Part shown: positions 8,444-17,528 of the stretch, piece after piece
How the letters are laid out: each line of letters begins with the position of its first letter
How positions within the stretch are numbered: the first letter of the stretch is position 1
NCBI GenBank assembly: GCA_965214285.1
Contig: OZ243946.1
Span: 2,604,001 to 2,668,000, forward strand
Direction: 5' to 3'
From: G963422745 sp965214285
GTDB lineage: Bacteria; Actinomycetota; Acidimicrobiia; Acidimicrobiales; Aldehydirespiratoraceae
DNA: 64,000 nucleotides
The notes under the pieces: model-generated
The model's database searches: none
Told to the model about the DNA's origin: nothing
What the model saw: the letters and a program-made list of their open reading frames with translations, nothing else
Translations under genes and position numbers: made by a program

Positions 8444-9025
8444 TCACCTTTCGGGATCCGTCCATTCGGCCACGGACACAGGGTCAGCGATTGTATAGGT
8501 ATTGCCAGACATTCGATATCTGATGAAGTCGCCAGCGGCTATCTCTGCGCCATCTCCGAAGGCCACGTCCATTGGCCCGCGTTCGAGCTGCAGACCGCTG
8601 CTGCGATTGTCAAGGAGCGTCAAGCGCTCGCCTGATTTGGTCATCACCATCGGTTCTGACTTAATTGGAAAAGCAAGCCCGCTGGTGCCGTCATCCAGCC
8701 ACAATTCGATTGACGCACCAACCGGCAGTTCGCTCGTGCGGCCGATGCGCTGGTCTACGGTGAGCTCGGCCACGGGCAGCGAATCGGTCGACAGCACGTA
8801 GATGTTCCCCCTGTCGTCTGCAAGTGCCAGGTACTCGCTTCGGTCGTCACCGTCCCAACGGACGACAATCAATAGGGTGGTCAGCACGAGGGCTGCTGCA
8901 ACCCACTTGCCTGCGGGGACCCTATCCAGCCTGTCTCTCAGGAGCAGGCGATCCCTCAGGAGATGCAGCGCAGCACCCGCCAAGAGGCCGAGCACCACCA
9001 GGACCAGCGGCCTGGTCAGGACCAA
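8444..9025 (-). CDS. Membrane protein, C-terminal portion of a gene broken at a G12 tract
   Basis: The frame 8444-9025 (193 residues from TTG) encodes two membrane segments (LVLVVLGLLAGAALHLL and KWVAAALVLTTLLIVV) and a C-terminal soluble beta-rich domain. The open frame continues upstream without a stop to 9250, adding a Pro/Glu/Ser-rich stretch and another membrane helix, but with no start codon. The likely true N-terminus starts at ATG 9327 in another frame and meets this one at a run of 12 G (coding strand). With 13 or 10 G the two parts fuse into a protein of about 294 residues with three membrane segments. As sequenced it is off-frame: phase-variable, broken, or a homopolymer sequencing error. 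Family not recognised. Confidence 0.7.
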   Translation of the reverse strand: MVLTRPLVLVVLGLLAGAALHLLRDRLLLRDRLDRVPAGKWVAAALVLTTLLIVVRWDGDDRSEYLALADDRGNIYVLSTDSLPVAELTVDQRIGRTSELPVGASIELWLDDGTSGLAFPIKSEPMVMTKSGERLTLLDNRSSGLQLERGPMDVAFGDGAEIAAGDFIRYRMSGNTYTIADPVSVAEWTDPER

Positions 9026-9216
9026 CAGGACTGTGAGAGCGAGTGCTGCGACTGCCCACCTTCCTGCAGTCGATCCCTCGGGTCTGCGAGGTTCCGCTTC
9101 TGCGGGGGTGGGGGCCTCAGACGGATGCTCCGGCTCGCCTGAATCTGACGGCTCGGAGGAAGAGGGATCCGGGGGTTCCGGCGGCTCAGTCGGAGGCGGG
9201 GCTTCAGCCGGTTGGG

Positions 9217-9327
9217 CTACGCAGCCTTGCGCTGACCCCCCCCCCCCGCTTTAGGGCCGCTGCTCGAGGAATGGCCTACAGACGGCCCGTCCTCAGGACT
9301 GCTCGGTGGACGCTCGTCATCGCTCAT
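9217..9327 (-). CDS. N-terminal fragment ending just after the G12 tract
   Basis: ATG at 9327, with a GAGTGAGG purine-rich stretch upstream, opens a Ser/Pro/Gly-rich 36-codon frame (MSDDERPPSSPEDGPSVG...). It passes through the 12-G run and stops at TAG 9217. It is best read as the 5' part of the 8444 membrane-protein gene, separated by a one-base length difference in the tract. Confidence 0.6.
   Translation of the reverse strand: MSDDERPPSSPEDGPSVGHSSSSGPKAGGGGQRKAA
9236..9247. repeat. Homopolymer tract C12/G12 inside a coding region
   Basis: Twelve consecutive C on the plus strand (G on the coding strand). Its length decides whether the start at 9327 is in frame with the membrane-protein body. 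It is the longest of three such tracts in this window (also 20168-20177 and 24033-24042). Confidence 0.9.
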
Positions 9328-9566
9328 CTCGCTGTGCCTCACTCTCCCTCTTTCGGAAGTCTCCGTGAACGGCATGAGGACCATAGACCGACGTCAAGCC
9401 TTTTGCAAATCGAGCGAGAGCAGGCGGCCGGTGACCCTGGTCGAGCGGCCTGGCGAGCAGGGTCTACGGGCACCTGAGACCAAGTGCCGCCGAGACGACC
9501 GGGCACCTCCGCGGCCGACGGGCCGAGGCTGGCCGCCGGCATCAGGCAGCCCGGTCGGGCGCGCCG

Positions 9567-11057
9567 TCAGCCGATCCAGTTGATCGACTGCAGCTCGCTG
9601 TAGGCCTCGATCCCCCACTTGCCCCGGTCTCGGCCCACGCCGCTCATCTTGAAGCCGCCGAACGGTGCCTCCATGTGCGGCTGGATCACGTTGAGCCCCA
9701 CGCAGCCGCTCTCGAGCCGCCGGCCGATCCCGTAGGCCCGCTTGGTGTCCGCGGAGAACACGTAGCTGTACAGACCGTAGTCGGAGTCGTTGGCCAGGGC
9801 CACGGCGTGGTCGTCGTCGTCGCAGGCCAGCACCACTATCACCGGGCCGAACGCCTCCTCTCGCACCACGTGCATGTCGGGCGTGCAGTCCGCCAGCAGG
9901 GTGGGCGCCACGAACCAGCCGGCGAGATCGGGCCGCTCTCCGCCGCACACCAGGGTCGCCCCGGCGTCGGTTCCCGAGCGAACGAAGGCCTCCACCCGCT
10001 CCCGGTGCGCCTCGGTGATCAGCGGGCCGACGATGGTGGCGGGATCGGTGGGGTCGCCCACCGTCATGAAGCCGGCGAACGCCTGCAGCGTCTCGGTGAG
10101 CTGGTCGCAGACGCTGCGGTGGGCGATCACCCTGGTCGGCGCCGTGCAGATCTGGCCGGAGTGAAAGCCCCACACGGTGGCGATGGCCCCCGCCGCGGCC
10201 GAGATGTCGGCGTCGTCGGTCACGATGCAGGCGCCCTTGCCGCCGAGCTCCATCAGCAGCCGCTTCATGGTCCTGGCGCCGTCGGCCATGATCGCCGCAC
10301 CCACAGCGGACGACCCGGTGAACGAGACCATGTCCACATCGGCGCTGGCCACCAGGGTCGACGGCACCTCGGGGCCGGAGCCGTTGACGATGTTGACCAC
10401 GCCCGGCGGGAAGCCGGCCGCCTGGATCGCCTCGCCGAGCAGCAGGATGCCGAGCGGGTCCTGAGGCGCGGGCTTGATGACCACCGTGCAGCCCGCGGCA
10501 AGCGCCGGGGCGATCTTGCCCGCCACGTTGGTGACCGGGAAGTTGTAGGGCGTGATGCAGGCCACCACCCCGACCGGCTGGCGCAGCACCTGGGCCGACA
10601 TCAGCCCGGCGGGCCCCAACGGGCCTTTCTCGACCGGCACCGGGCTCAGCGCCTCGTCGAGGTCGATGACGTTGCTGTAGTAGCGGAAGCGGTCGACCGC
10701 CGGGCCGCCCACCTGCAGGGTCTCGGTGATCCGCTGCAGCGCCCCGGTCTCGGCCTGCACGGTCCGCACCCAGTGCGGCGAGCGCTGCTGCACCTCGTCG
10801 GCGAGGCGGCCGATCGCCTCGCAGCGCTGCGCGGGCGGCGTGTCCTTCCAGCCCGGCGCGGCGGCTCGGGCCGCGGCCGCGGCCTCGCCGGCCTGGGCCG
10901 CAGACGCCTCGGGGGCGTGGCCCACGACCTCGGTGGTGGCCGGGTCGATCACCTCGTAGGCGCCGTCGTCGGGCGGCACCCACTCGCCGTCGATCAGCAG
11001 CTGCCAGTCCCTGTCGGCGTCGATCGGGGTGTCGATTGCGGTGTCGGTCGCGCTCAT
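9567..11057 (-). CDS. NAD(P)-dependent aldehyde dehydrogenase family protein
   Basis: A 496-residue member of the ALDH superfamily, oxidising an aldehyde to the acid in the cytoplasm. It shows the catalytic Cys304 (GQICTAP), the general base Glu270 (MELGGKGA), the oxyanion Asn172 (TPYNFP), the cofactor Lys195 (VVIKPAP) and the FTGS nucleotide motif at 246-249. Length and order of motifs are normal. The substrate cannot be told from sequence. It diverges from a thiolase gene across about 96 bases, which suggests a role in acyl or alcohol catabolism, but the link is only positional. Confidence 0.96.
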   Translation of the reverse strand: MSATDTAIDTPIDADRDWQLLIDGEWVPPDDGAYEVIDPATTEVVGHAPEASAAQAGEAAAAARAAAPGWKDTPPAQRCEAIGRLADEVQQRSPHWVRTVQAETGALQRITETLQVGGPAVDRFRYYSNVIDLDEALSPVPVEKGPLGPAGLMSAQVLRQPVGVVACITPYNFPVTNVAGKIAPALAAGCTVVIKPAPQDPLGILLLGEAIQAAGFPPGVVNIVNGSGPEVPSTLVASADVDMVSFTGSSAVGAAIMADGARTMKRLLMELGGKGACIVTDDADISAAAGAIATVWGFHSGQICTAPTRVIAHRSVCDQLTETLQAFAGFMTVGDPTDPATIVGPLITEAHRERVEAFVRSGTDAGATLVCGGERPDLAGWFVAPTLLADCTPDMHVVREEAFGPVIVVLACDDDDHAVALANDSDYGLYSYVFSADTKRAYGIGRRLESGCVGLNVIQPHMEAPFGGFKMSGVGRDRGKWGIEAYSELQSINWIG

Positions 11058-11153
11058 GGCCGCGCAGGCTAATGCAGGCGGGCTGGCTCGCTGCCAGCGG
11101 GCGCCGTTAGGGTCTGTGCGTCAAGCCGCTCACCAGCAGACCAGGAGCCACCC

Positions 11154-12350
11154 ATGCCCGAAGCCGTAATCGTCTCTACAGCCCGCACGCCGATCGGCCG
11201 GGCCAACAAGGGCTCGCTCGTCGACGTGCGCCCCGACGACATGTCTGCATTCATCCTGCGCGACGTGATGGACAAGATCGACCTCGACCCCAGCGCCGTG
11301 GAGGACGTGATCTGGGGCATCGGCCAGCCCGGCGGCGAGGGCGGCTACAACATCGCCAGGGTCATCTCCGCCATGCAGGGCCTCGACCTGCCCGGCGTGA
11401 CCGTCAACCGCTACTGCTCCTCGAGCCTGCAGACCATCCGCATGGCCGCTCATGCCATCAAGGCAGGCGAGGGCGACTGCTTCGTGGCCGGCGGCGTGGA
11501 GACCGTGAGCCGCTACCTGCACGGCGCTGCCGATTCGGGGCCCCACAACGACAGCTTCGCCTCCGCCGAGGCCCGCACACAACAGCGCTCGGCCGGCGGT
11601 GCCGAGGACTGGCAGGCCCCCGAGGGGCTATCGGACATCTACATCGCCATGGGCCAGACGGCCGAGAACGTGGCCCAGCGGACCGGGATCAGCCGCCGCC
11701 GCCAGGACGAGTGGGGCGTGTCGTCGCAGAACCGGGCCGAGGCGGCGCGTGACCGCGGCCTGTTCGAGCGGGAGATCACCCCCTACCCGCTCGCCGACGG
11801 GACCGTGGTCTCCAACGACGACGGCATCCGCGCCGAGACCACCTACGAGAAGGTGTCGACCCTGCAGCCGGTGTTCCGCCCCGACGGCACGGTCACCGCG
11901 GGCAACGCCTGCCCGCTGAACGACGGCGCTGCCGCGGTGGTGGTCATGAGCGACGCCATGGCCTCGGCCATGGGCGTCGAGCCGCTGGCGCGCATCGTGT
12001 CCAGCGGCGTCTCGGCGCTCAACCCCGAGATCATGGGGCTGGGGCCGATCGACGCCAGCCGCCAGGCACTCGAACGCGCCGGCATGACCGTCGACGACCT
12101 CGACCAGGTGGAGATCAACGAGGCGTTCGCCGTGCAGGTGCTCGGCTCGGCCGACGAGCTGGGCCTCGATCTCGACAAGCTCAACCCCAACGGCGGCTCG
12201 ATCGCCTTGGGCCACCCGTTCGGCATGACCGGATCGAGGATCATGACCACGCTGCTCAACGGGCTCGAGGACTCAGGCGGCACCGTCGGGCTCGAGACGA
12301 TGTGCGTCGGCGGCGGCCAGGGCATGGCCATGATCGTCGAGCGCCTCTGA
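11154..12350 (+). CDS. Acetyl-CoA acetyltransferase / thiolase
   Basis: A 398-residue thiolase that condenses two acyl-CoA units or cleaves 3-ketoacyl-CoA. The nucleophile is Cys88 (NRYCSSSLQ). His354 lies in the ALGHPFGMTG motif and the second acid-base Cys384 in MCVGGGQG near the C-terminus. It starts at ATG 11154 with CAGGAG upstream. Whether it acts in beta-oxidation or in biosynthesis is not clear. Its last 78 bases overlap, on the opposite strand, the 3' end of a polysaccharide polymerase gene. Confidence 0.96.
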   Translation: MPEAVIVSTARTPIGRANKGSLVDVRPDDMSAFILRDVMDKIDLDPSAVEDVIWGIGQPGGEGGYNIARVISAMQGLDLPGVTVNRYCSSSLQTIRMAAHAIKAGEGDCFVAGGVETVSRYLHGAADSGPHNDSFASAEARTQQRSAGGAEDWQAPEGLSDIYIAMGQTAENVAQRTGISRRRQDEWGVSSQNRAEAARDRGLFEREITPYPLADGTVVSNDDGIRAETTYEKVSTLQPVFRPDGTVTAGNACPLNDGAAAVVVMSDAMASAMGVEPLARIVSSGVSALNPEIMGLGPIDASRQALERAGMTVDDLDQVEINEAFAVQVLGSADELGLDLDKLNPNGGSIALGHPFGMTGSRIMTTLLNGLEDSGGTVGLETMCVGGGQGMAMIVERL

Positions 12351-13649
12351 GCCTCGCCGGCGGCGGGCATCCAGGCCTGCCAGAATGCCTGCTGCCGCCC
12401 ACCAGATCGCCGCGACGTGGAAGTTGCCGAACGGCGCCCTGGGCTCGGACACCGACATCACCAAGCCTGCGACCAGCACCAGCATCATCACCTGAGCGCC
12501 GCAGCGATCGAGGTCGCTGATCAGTCCCTGCCGACTGACCCGCAAGCCCGTCCTGAGGAACGATCCCGCGACGATCATCAGAAACAGAGGCGCCAGAGGG
12601 CCCGTGAAGAATGCCCAGTTGCTCCACAGGTTGTGGATTTCGACCGCTTCGCCCCTGAAGTTGAATACCACGGTGTGGCCCAGCCCGTGGCCGAAGACAG
12701 GGCTCTCGGCGATCTCTGAAACCCCCTGGACGAAGCCTGCAAGCCGTCTGTTGGCGGTCTGGTCGATGCTGCAGGCGATCTGGACCGGGCTGTCCCATGC
12801 CGATCCGGCACCGTCGTTGAGGTATGTGCCACACGACACGTCAAGGCACACCGGGGCGACTGCGACGACGATGACTGCGATGACGATGAGGCCCAGCCGC
12901 CTGGTGGAGGACAGCAAGGCGAGGCCGACAATGACGACAAAGCTGGCCAGCATCCCCGTCAAGCTGTTGGTGAGAAGCAGACTGGTGAGCAGGACCACGA
13001 CCGCAAGCACGCAGCAGAATCTCCAGACGACCCGACGCCGCCCTCGCTGTGCTCTGAACGCCAACGCCGCTACAGGCAGGAACAACGCCAGTGCCATCGC
13101 CCAGATCGGTCCGTAGATCTCGAATCCGCCGAAGCCTGATCCTACAAATCTCGACTCGGTCTCCCACAGTGCAAGCACAGGAATCTCGTTTAACAAGGCA
13201 ACGCCCGCCAGGAGGCTGAAGATCGCGAAGGAGCGCCGCAAGACGACCCAGACGATGCTGCCTCCCCGGCTCTCGCGGGCTAGGCAGAAGAAGCACCAGG
13301 CGAATGCGAAACCGCTGCCGATCTCGACGAAGAAGTCCGCTGCGTCGGCAAACGAAGCCGCGCGCACCAGGCCCGGGATCCAAAAGACCAGCAAGCCGAC
13401 CACACCCCAGGGGCCCAAGAGACCAGGCGGCAAGAGCCGTCTCCCGGCCAGGAACTCGCTTGCGAAGACCACCGCCAAGGCCGTCAGGATCACCAACCAT
13501 TCGACAAAGCGCACCAGGCCCTGTGGAACCCCGGGCAGCCACACAGCCGGGCTAAGCCCCAGGAACACCGCCAGCAGCCACGGCACCAGACTCCGGCGCA
13601 GAGGTGCCAGGCTGTCCGCAAGCGACTCCACGGAGACGTTGCCGGTCAC
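12273..13649 (-). CDS. O-antigen ligase/polymerase-like membrane protein, paralog A
   Basis: A 458-residue polytopic protein of the Wzy/WaaL (O-antigen ligase) type, which would polymerise or transfer lipid-linked glycans at the outer face of the membrane. I start it at GTG 13649, which overlaps the stop of the glycosyltransferase gene (GTGA). It shares with three neighbours a first helix PWLLAVFLG and WLPG, then RLLPPGLLGPWG, the loop motif HNLW (His339) and the C-terminal block EPRAPFG...WWAAAG. The conserved His in the large outer loop resembles the catalytic region of WaaL/Wzy_C proteins. It is the last gene of the minus-strand glycan operon. Its C-terminus is longer than in the paralogs and runs antisense into the thiolase gene. 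Confidence 0.87.
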   Translation of the reverse strand: MTGNVSVESLADSLAPLRRSLVPWLLAVFLGLSPAVWLPGVPQGLVRFVEWLVILTALAVVFASEFLAGRRLLPPGLLGPWGVVGLLVFWIPGLVRAASFADAADFFVEIGSGFAFAWCFFCLARESRGGSIVWVVLRRSFAIFSLLAGVALLNEIPVLALWETESRFVGSGFGGFEIYGPIWAMALALFLPVAALAFRAQRGRRRVVWRFCCVLAVVVLLTSLLLTNSLTGMLASFVVIVGLALLSSTRRLGLIVIAVIVVAVAPVCLDVSCGTYLNDGAGSAWDSPVQIACSIDQTANRRLAGFVQGVSEIAESPVFGHGLGHTVVFNFRGEAVEIHNLWSNWAFFTGPLAPLFLMIVAGSFLRTGLRVSRQGLISDLDRCGAQVMMLVLVAGLVMSVSEPRAPFGNFHVAAIWWAAAGILAGLDARRRRGSEALDDHGHALAAADAHRLEPDGAA

Positions 13650-14800
13650 GATCTGACCGTCAGAGCGTTCAACGCCGCGGCCAGGTTGTCGCCTTCGTCG
13701 CTGAGGGCGTATACCTCGGGGGACAGCGCGTCCATGTTGGATCGCCACTCCAGCCAGTCGTCGGCTGTGAGCCTCGCCAGTTCGCTCGCCGCATCCTGTG
13801 GCCGGGCTTGCTTCAGCACCGCTCCGATTCGATGCTGCTCCACTTGCGCAGCGTCTGCGGTTCCAGCACGGACGACCAAGGGCGTTCTGAGCGCACAGGA
13901 GTCATAGAACCTGCAAGTCCGGGACCAGTCGTGAGACAACCCGGGCGCAATAGCGGCCATCTGCATGTCGACTTCGGAGTACAAGCGCCCCAGGTCGTCT
14001 GGATGCCGGTACGGCCCCCTGTAGTCGATCGCCGGATTCCGCTGCTGAAACTGCTCGAAACCCTCGATGTCGGGAGTCACAACGCCGGCGATGACCACCT
14101 CGAAACTGTCTCCCGCGATCTTGGTCAGATGCTCCAGGCAGTCCAATGCCCATTGATCACGGATCTGGGCGAAACAGCCGATCTTAAGCGGTCGATCCGC
14201 AAGCGGAATCCCTGCGCCCGTCGCTTGCCTGCTGCCGTCCGCCGCCAGGCGCCGCCAGACATCGGCCAGCCCGGGCTCGACCTTGTTCTCGACAACGATG
14301 CTGGACGCCTCCAGTCGTAGCCAATCGCGATAGTAGACCCGATATTCAGGCGACGTCAGCACCAACAGTCGGCAGCGCCGTTCGATGAAGCGGTCGAGCG
14401 AGCGGTAGAACCGTCCTATGAGACCCGAGGACAACAGGATCCTCTCGATGTCGGGAACCTCGCGCACCACCGGCACCCGCCTCAGGCCTCTTGCTGCGAT
14501 GACCGCAAAGGCTGTGTCGCCGCCGTTGACGTAGACAAGGCTGCATCGCCTGATCGCCGCACGGATCCTCGGCACTGCTCGCAACAATGCCGGCAGTCTC
14601 CTCAGATATGCATTGTCGCGAAGCCTGCCAAGCGTCGCGTATGGCACCGACGGCAGCCTTCCGTAGAAGCCCGGTCTCTCGAAGCCGACTGTCTCCACAT
14701 CGAAACCGTGGCTTTGCAGCATCTCGATGCGCCAGGCCGTGATGGGGTGCGACAGCCGAGTCGACACGAACAGAACCTTCTGGTCAGGCACGTTCTGCAA
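13646..14800 (-). CDS. Glycosyltransferase (GT4-like), paralog 1
   Basis: A 384-residue cytoplasmic glycosyltransferase with GT-B style features: an N-terminal Rossmann-like start (KVLFVSTRLSHPITAWRIEML), a middle hinge with LLVLTSPEYRVYYRDWL and IVVENKVEPG, and a C-terminal nucleotide-sugar domain starting at IGCFAQIRDQWALDCLEHL. It is a paralog of the glycosyltransferase at 18849, sharing the STRL/SNRL-HP start, the TSP...YYRDWL segment and the FAQIRD motif. It lies between two polymerase-like genes, 8 bases after one and overlapping the next by GTGA. It probably adds a sugar to a lipid-linked repeat unit; donor and acceptor are unknown. Confidence 0.85.
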   Translation of the reverse strand: MQNVPDQKVLFVSTRLSHPITAWRIEMLQSHGFDVETVGFERPGFYGRLPSVPYATLGRLRDNAYLRRLPALLRAVPRIRAAIRRCSLVYVNGGDTAFAVIAARGLRRVPVVREVPDIERILLSSGLIGRFYRSLDRFIERRCRLLVLTSPEYRVYYRDWLRLEASSIVVENKVEPGLADVWRRLAADGSRQATGAGIPLADRPLKIGCFAQIRDQWALDCLEHLTKIAGDSFEVVIAGVVTPDIEGFEQFQQRNPAIDYRGPYRHPDDLGRLYSEVDMQMAAIAPGLSHDWSRTCRFYDSCALRTPLVVRAGTADAAQVEQHRIGAVLKQARPQDAASELARLTADDWLEWRSNMDALSPEVYALSDEGDNLAAALNALTVRS

Positions 14801-14808
14801 GCCTCGTG

Positions 14809-16116
14809 TCAGGCATGATCCGCATGCCTATGGGAACTGCAGCGGGCGGCGATTCCCGCAAGCGAGCCCGCAGCCGCCCACCAGATCAGCGAGACGTTCT
14901 TGCCGAATGGCACCTGTGGCTCAGTGAGCGTCATCAACAAACCCGCTGCCAGCACGAGAATCAACAGGACAGCGCCATTGCGTTCGTCGTCTTCCAGTAC
15001 GCTGCTCCTCAAAAGGCGCATTGCCGCGTACATCAATGACCCGAGCATGGCCAGAAGCCACAGAGGGGCCAGAATGCCTCCATACAACGCCCATCTGAGC
15101 CACAGATTGTGAACTTCAAGCTGTCTGGAATCAGAGCTGTCGAACAGCACCTGACGGAGTCCCTGTCCCAGTATCGGCTGCTGGGCGATCTCGCCGATGG
15201 CCGCGACGTTGGCGGCCAGCCGCTTGGTCGACGACTGGTCGACATTGCAGACAACCACGAGTGGCTCGTCGGTCTCGCCCAGAACATCGAGCTGTATATT
15301 CTCGATGCATGCCTGACTCAGGCACGGCAGTATCGCAGCAACGACGACGGCCAGCACGATGAGGATTCCGTGCCTCCGGGAGAAGCGCTGCAGGGCCAGA
15401 GCCGCTACCACCAACAGAGAAGCCACGAGGCCGACTAGCCCGCTGGCGAGGAGTTGCGCCCCGATGACGCTGAGCGCCGCAACCAGCGCAAAGCCCTTCC
15501 AAAGAGTCGCTCGTCGCGGTGTGGCAATGCACCACAGCGCCGACATCGGCATGAAGAGGGCCAGTCCCACGGACCACCCGGTGCTGGTCAGCCCGAATCC
15601 GCTGAATTCCGATTCGCGCCATCTGTCGCCCGGCATCCAGAATCCGGCGCTCGGGTGTTGGTTGACCAGCGTGAGCATTCCGAGAATCACGATTATCACG
15701 AAGGCGCGCCGAAATACCGACCAGACTATATCGCTCTCTCTGGCTACGCAGTAGAAGCACCAGAGGAGGAGACAGTAGCTGCCCAAGTCCAGAATGAACC
15801 TGGCGGCTTCGTTCGGCGATATTGCCTGTGCCACGCCCGGGATCCAGAGTACTGCGAGGATCCCAAAGCCCCAGGGACCCAGAAGGCCGCGCGGAAACGG
15901 CCGCCTGCCGGCCAGCAGCTCAGTGGAGAACACGATCCCCAGGGCCACTACGATGACGGCGTACTGGAGCGGGCGAAACACGGACCGCGGCAGGCCCGGC
16001 AGCCAACTGACGGGACCCAGAGCCAAGAAGATGCTCAACAGCCAGGGAACGATCGTGCGCCTGCAAACCGCGCTTAGACTGGCGACGCCTTCCAGCGAAG
16101 CGAGCTTTGCCGTCAT
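14809..16116 (-). CDS. O-antigen ligase/polymerase-like membrane protein, paralog B
   Basis: A 435-residue polytopic membrane protein of the Wzy/WaaL type. It has the shared N-terminal PWLLSIFLALGPVSWLPG, RRPFPRGLLGPWGF, CFYCVARES, the outer-loop motif GQGLRQ followed by EVHNLWLRWA (His336), and the C-terminal EPQVPFG...WWAAAGSLAG. The ATG overlaps the stop of the preceding paralog (ATGA), so the two are coupled. Having four such proteins in a row is unusual, because a glycan locus normally carries one polymerase and at most one ligase. Confidence 0.87.
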   Translation of the reverse strand: MTAKLASLEGVASLSAVCRRTIVPWLLSIFLALGPVSWLPGLPRSVFRPLQYAVIVVALGIVFSTELLAGRRPFPRGLLGPWGFGILAVLWIPGVAQAISPNEAARFILDLGSYCLLLWCFYCVARESDIVWSVFRRAFVIIVILGMLTLVNQHPSAGFWMPGDRWRESEFSGFGLTSTGWSVGLALFMPMSALWCIATPRRATLWKGFALVAALSVIGAQLLASGLVGLVASLLVVAALALQRFSRRHGILIVLAVVVAAILPCLSQACIENIQLDVLGETDEPLVVVCNVDQSSTKRLAANVAAIGEIAQQPILGQGLRQVLFDSSDSRQLEVHNLWLRWALYGGILAPLWLLAMLGSLMYAAMRLLRSSVLEDDERNGAVLLILVLAAGLLMTLTEPQVPFGKNVSLIWWAAAGSLAGIAARCSSHRHADHA

Positions 16117-17528
16117 GTGTCCAACACTCCGCGCATGGCGGCAGGCGCCGACCTGCGTTCAGAGCGCAGCGGGCGGTCGGCGACGCCGAGCAGCGTGCCT
16201 GCTGCCGCCCACCAGATCCCGGCGACGGCAAGCGGGCCGAAGGGAAGGTGCGGCTCGACCTGCGATATCAGCAGGCCGGTTGCCACCACAAGAGCCGAGG
16301 CAGCAACGCCGGCGCGTTCACTATCCGACAGCTCGTGGTCGCGATAGAGGCGCCTCGCGACCCTCAGCACGGACGCCGCCATCGCCATCAGCAGTAACGG
16401 CGCCAAGATCCCGCTGCCGACAGCCCACCTGAGCCATAGATTGTGGACGTCGGTCTCTTCGCCCAAGACGTTGACTGTCCGGACCTGTCTGAAGCCGTGG
16501 CCGTGGAGAGGGCTCTCAGCCAGGTGATCGATTCCCACAAAGTAGCCCGGCAGCCTCTGAGAGGACGCGGCATCTAGCCAGCCGAGTGCCTCAAGGGGAG
16601 CGTCCACACTCTCCCTGTCGTCGGCAGTCGGCGCCGCAAGGACATCATCCACTCTGAGCTGATCGACACAGGAGCGCTCCAGACACAGCGACAGCGCGCC
16701 GATGAGGCCTGCCGTGACGAGCACCACAACAAGACGCTTGCCGTCGGGAAGCATTGTCAAGCCTGCGATCACCACCAAGCTCGCCATGAGACCCATGCGG
16801 CCGCTGGCATGCACCTGGCTGATCAGGATGGCCATGGCACCCGAGAAGCCGAGGATCCGCCAACCCCAGGCGAACCGCTCGCCCCGACCGCTGAACGCCA
16901 CCACCGCAAGCGGCAGAAACAGCCCCAGCCCAATCGACCATCCTGAGCCCCTGGCGCCAAAGCCCCCGTACCAGGGTGAATCGTCCTGCCAGACACCGCC
17001 TTCTTCTCTGGTCCCGAGCCAGCGTCCGTCCGTCTCCCAGAGTTCCAGGCCATGCAATTCATTCAACAAAGCCACAGCTGCCAGGATGACAATGATCCCG
17101 AATGCTCTCCGATACACGTCCCAGACGATGCTGCCTTCTCGGGCGACGCAGTAGAAGCACCAGAGCAGAGCGAACTTGCTGCCGACATCCACGACGAGCA
17201 CTGCCGCGGATGCCAGCGAATCGGCCTGTACCAGGCCCGGAATCCAAAGCAACAGGAGAGCGGCCAGGCCGAGCGGGCCCAATAGGCCCGTCGGGAACGG
17301 TCGTCTGCCGATCGTCGAGGCCGCGACGAATACCAGGCTCACCACGAGCCCGAGCAGCATCCACTTGGACAGCCGCAGTGCTTCGGAGGGGATTCCTGGA
17401 AGCCACTGCACCGGGCCCAGCGCCAGAAAAAGCGCAAGCAGCCAAGGCGTCGCTCTGGCGTACAGCAGCCCCTGCGGGCCGGCTGTGCTCGGCCGACACC
17501 TCAGGTCAAGCATCTCGGAGTTCGGCAC
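16113..17528 (-). CDS. O-antigen ligase/polymerase-like membrane protein, paralog C
   Basis: A 471-residue polytopic protein from GTG 17528 (ATG 17513 is an alternative). It shares with its three paralogs PWLLALFLALGPVQWLPG, RRPFPTGLLGPLG, CFYCVAREGSIVWDVYRRAF, the loop motif GHGFRQ followed by VHNLWLRWA (His362), and the C-terminal EPHLPFG...WWAAAGTLLG. The predicted outer loop is longer than in paralog B because of an insertion near residues 165-185. The start overlaps the previous gene by 23 bases. Role: polymerase or ligase for a surface glycan, by family resemblance. Confidence 0.86.
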   Translation of the reverse strand: MPNSEMLDLRCRPSTAGPQGLLYARATPWLLALFLALGPVQWLPGIPSEALRLSKWMLLGLVVSLVFVAASTIGRRPFPTGLLGPLGLAALLLLWIPGLVQADSLASAAVLVVDVGSKFALLWCFYCVAREGSIVWDVYRRAFGIIVILAAVALLNELHGLELWETDGRWLGTREEGGVWQDDSPWYGGFGARGSGWSIGLGLFLPLAVVAFSGRGERFAWGWRILGFSGAMAILISQVHASGRMGLMASLVVIAGLTMLPDGKRLVVVLVTAGLIGALSLCLERSCVDQLRVDDVLAAPTADDRESVDAPLEALGWLDAASSQRLPGYFVGIDHLAESPLHGHGFRQVRTVNVLGEETDVHNLWLRWAVGSGILAPLLLMAMAASVLRVARRLYRDHELSDSERAGVAASALVVATGLLISQVEPHLPFGPLAVAGIWWAAAGTLLGVADRPLRSERRSAPAAMRGVLDT

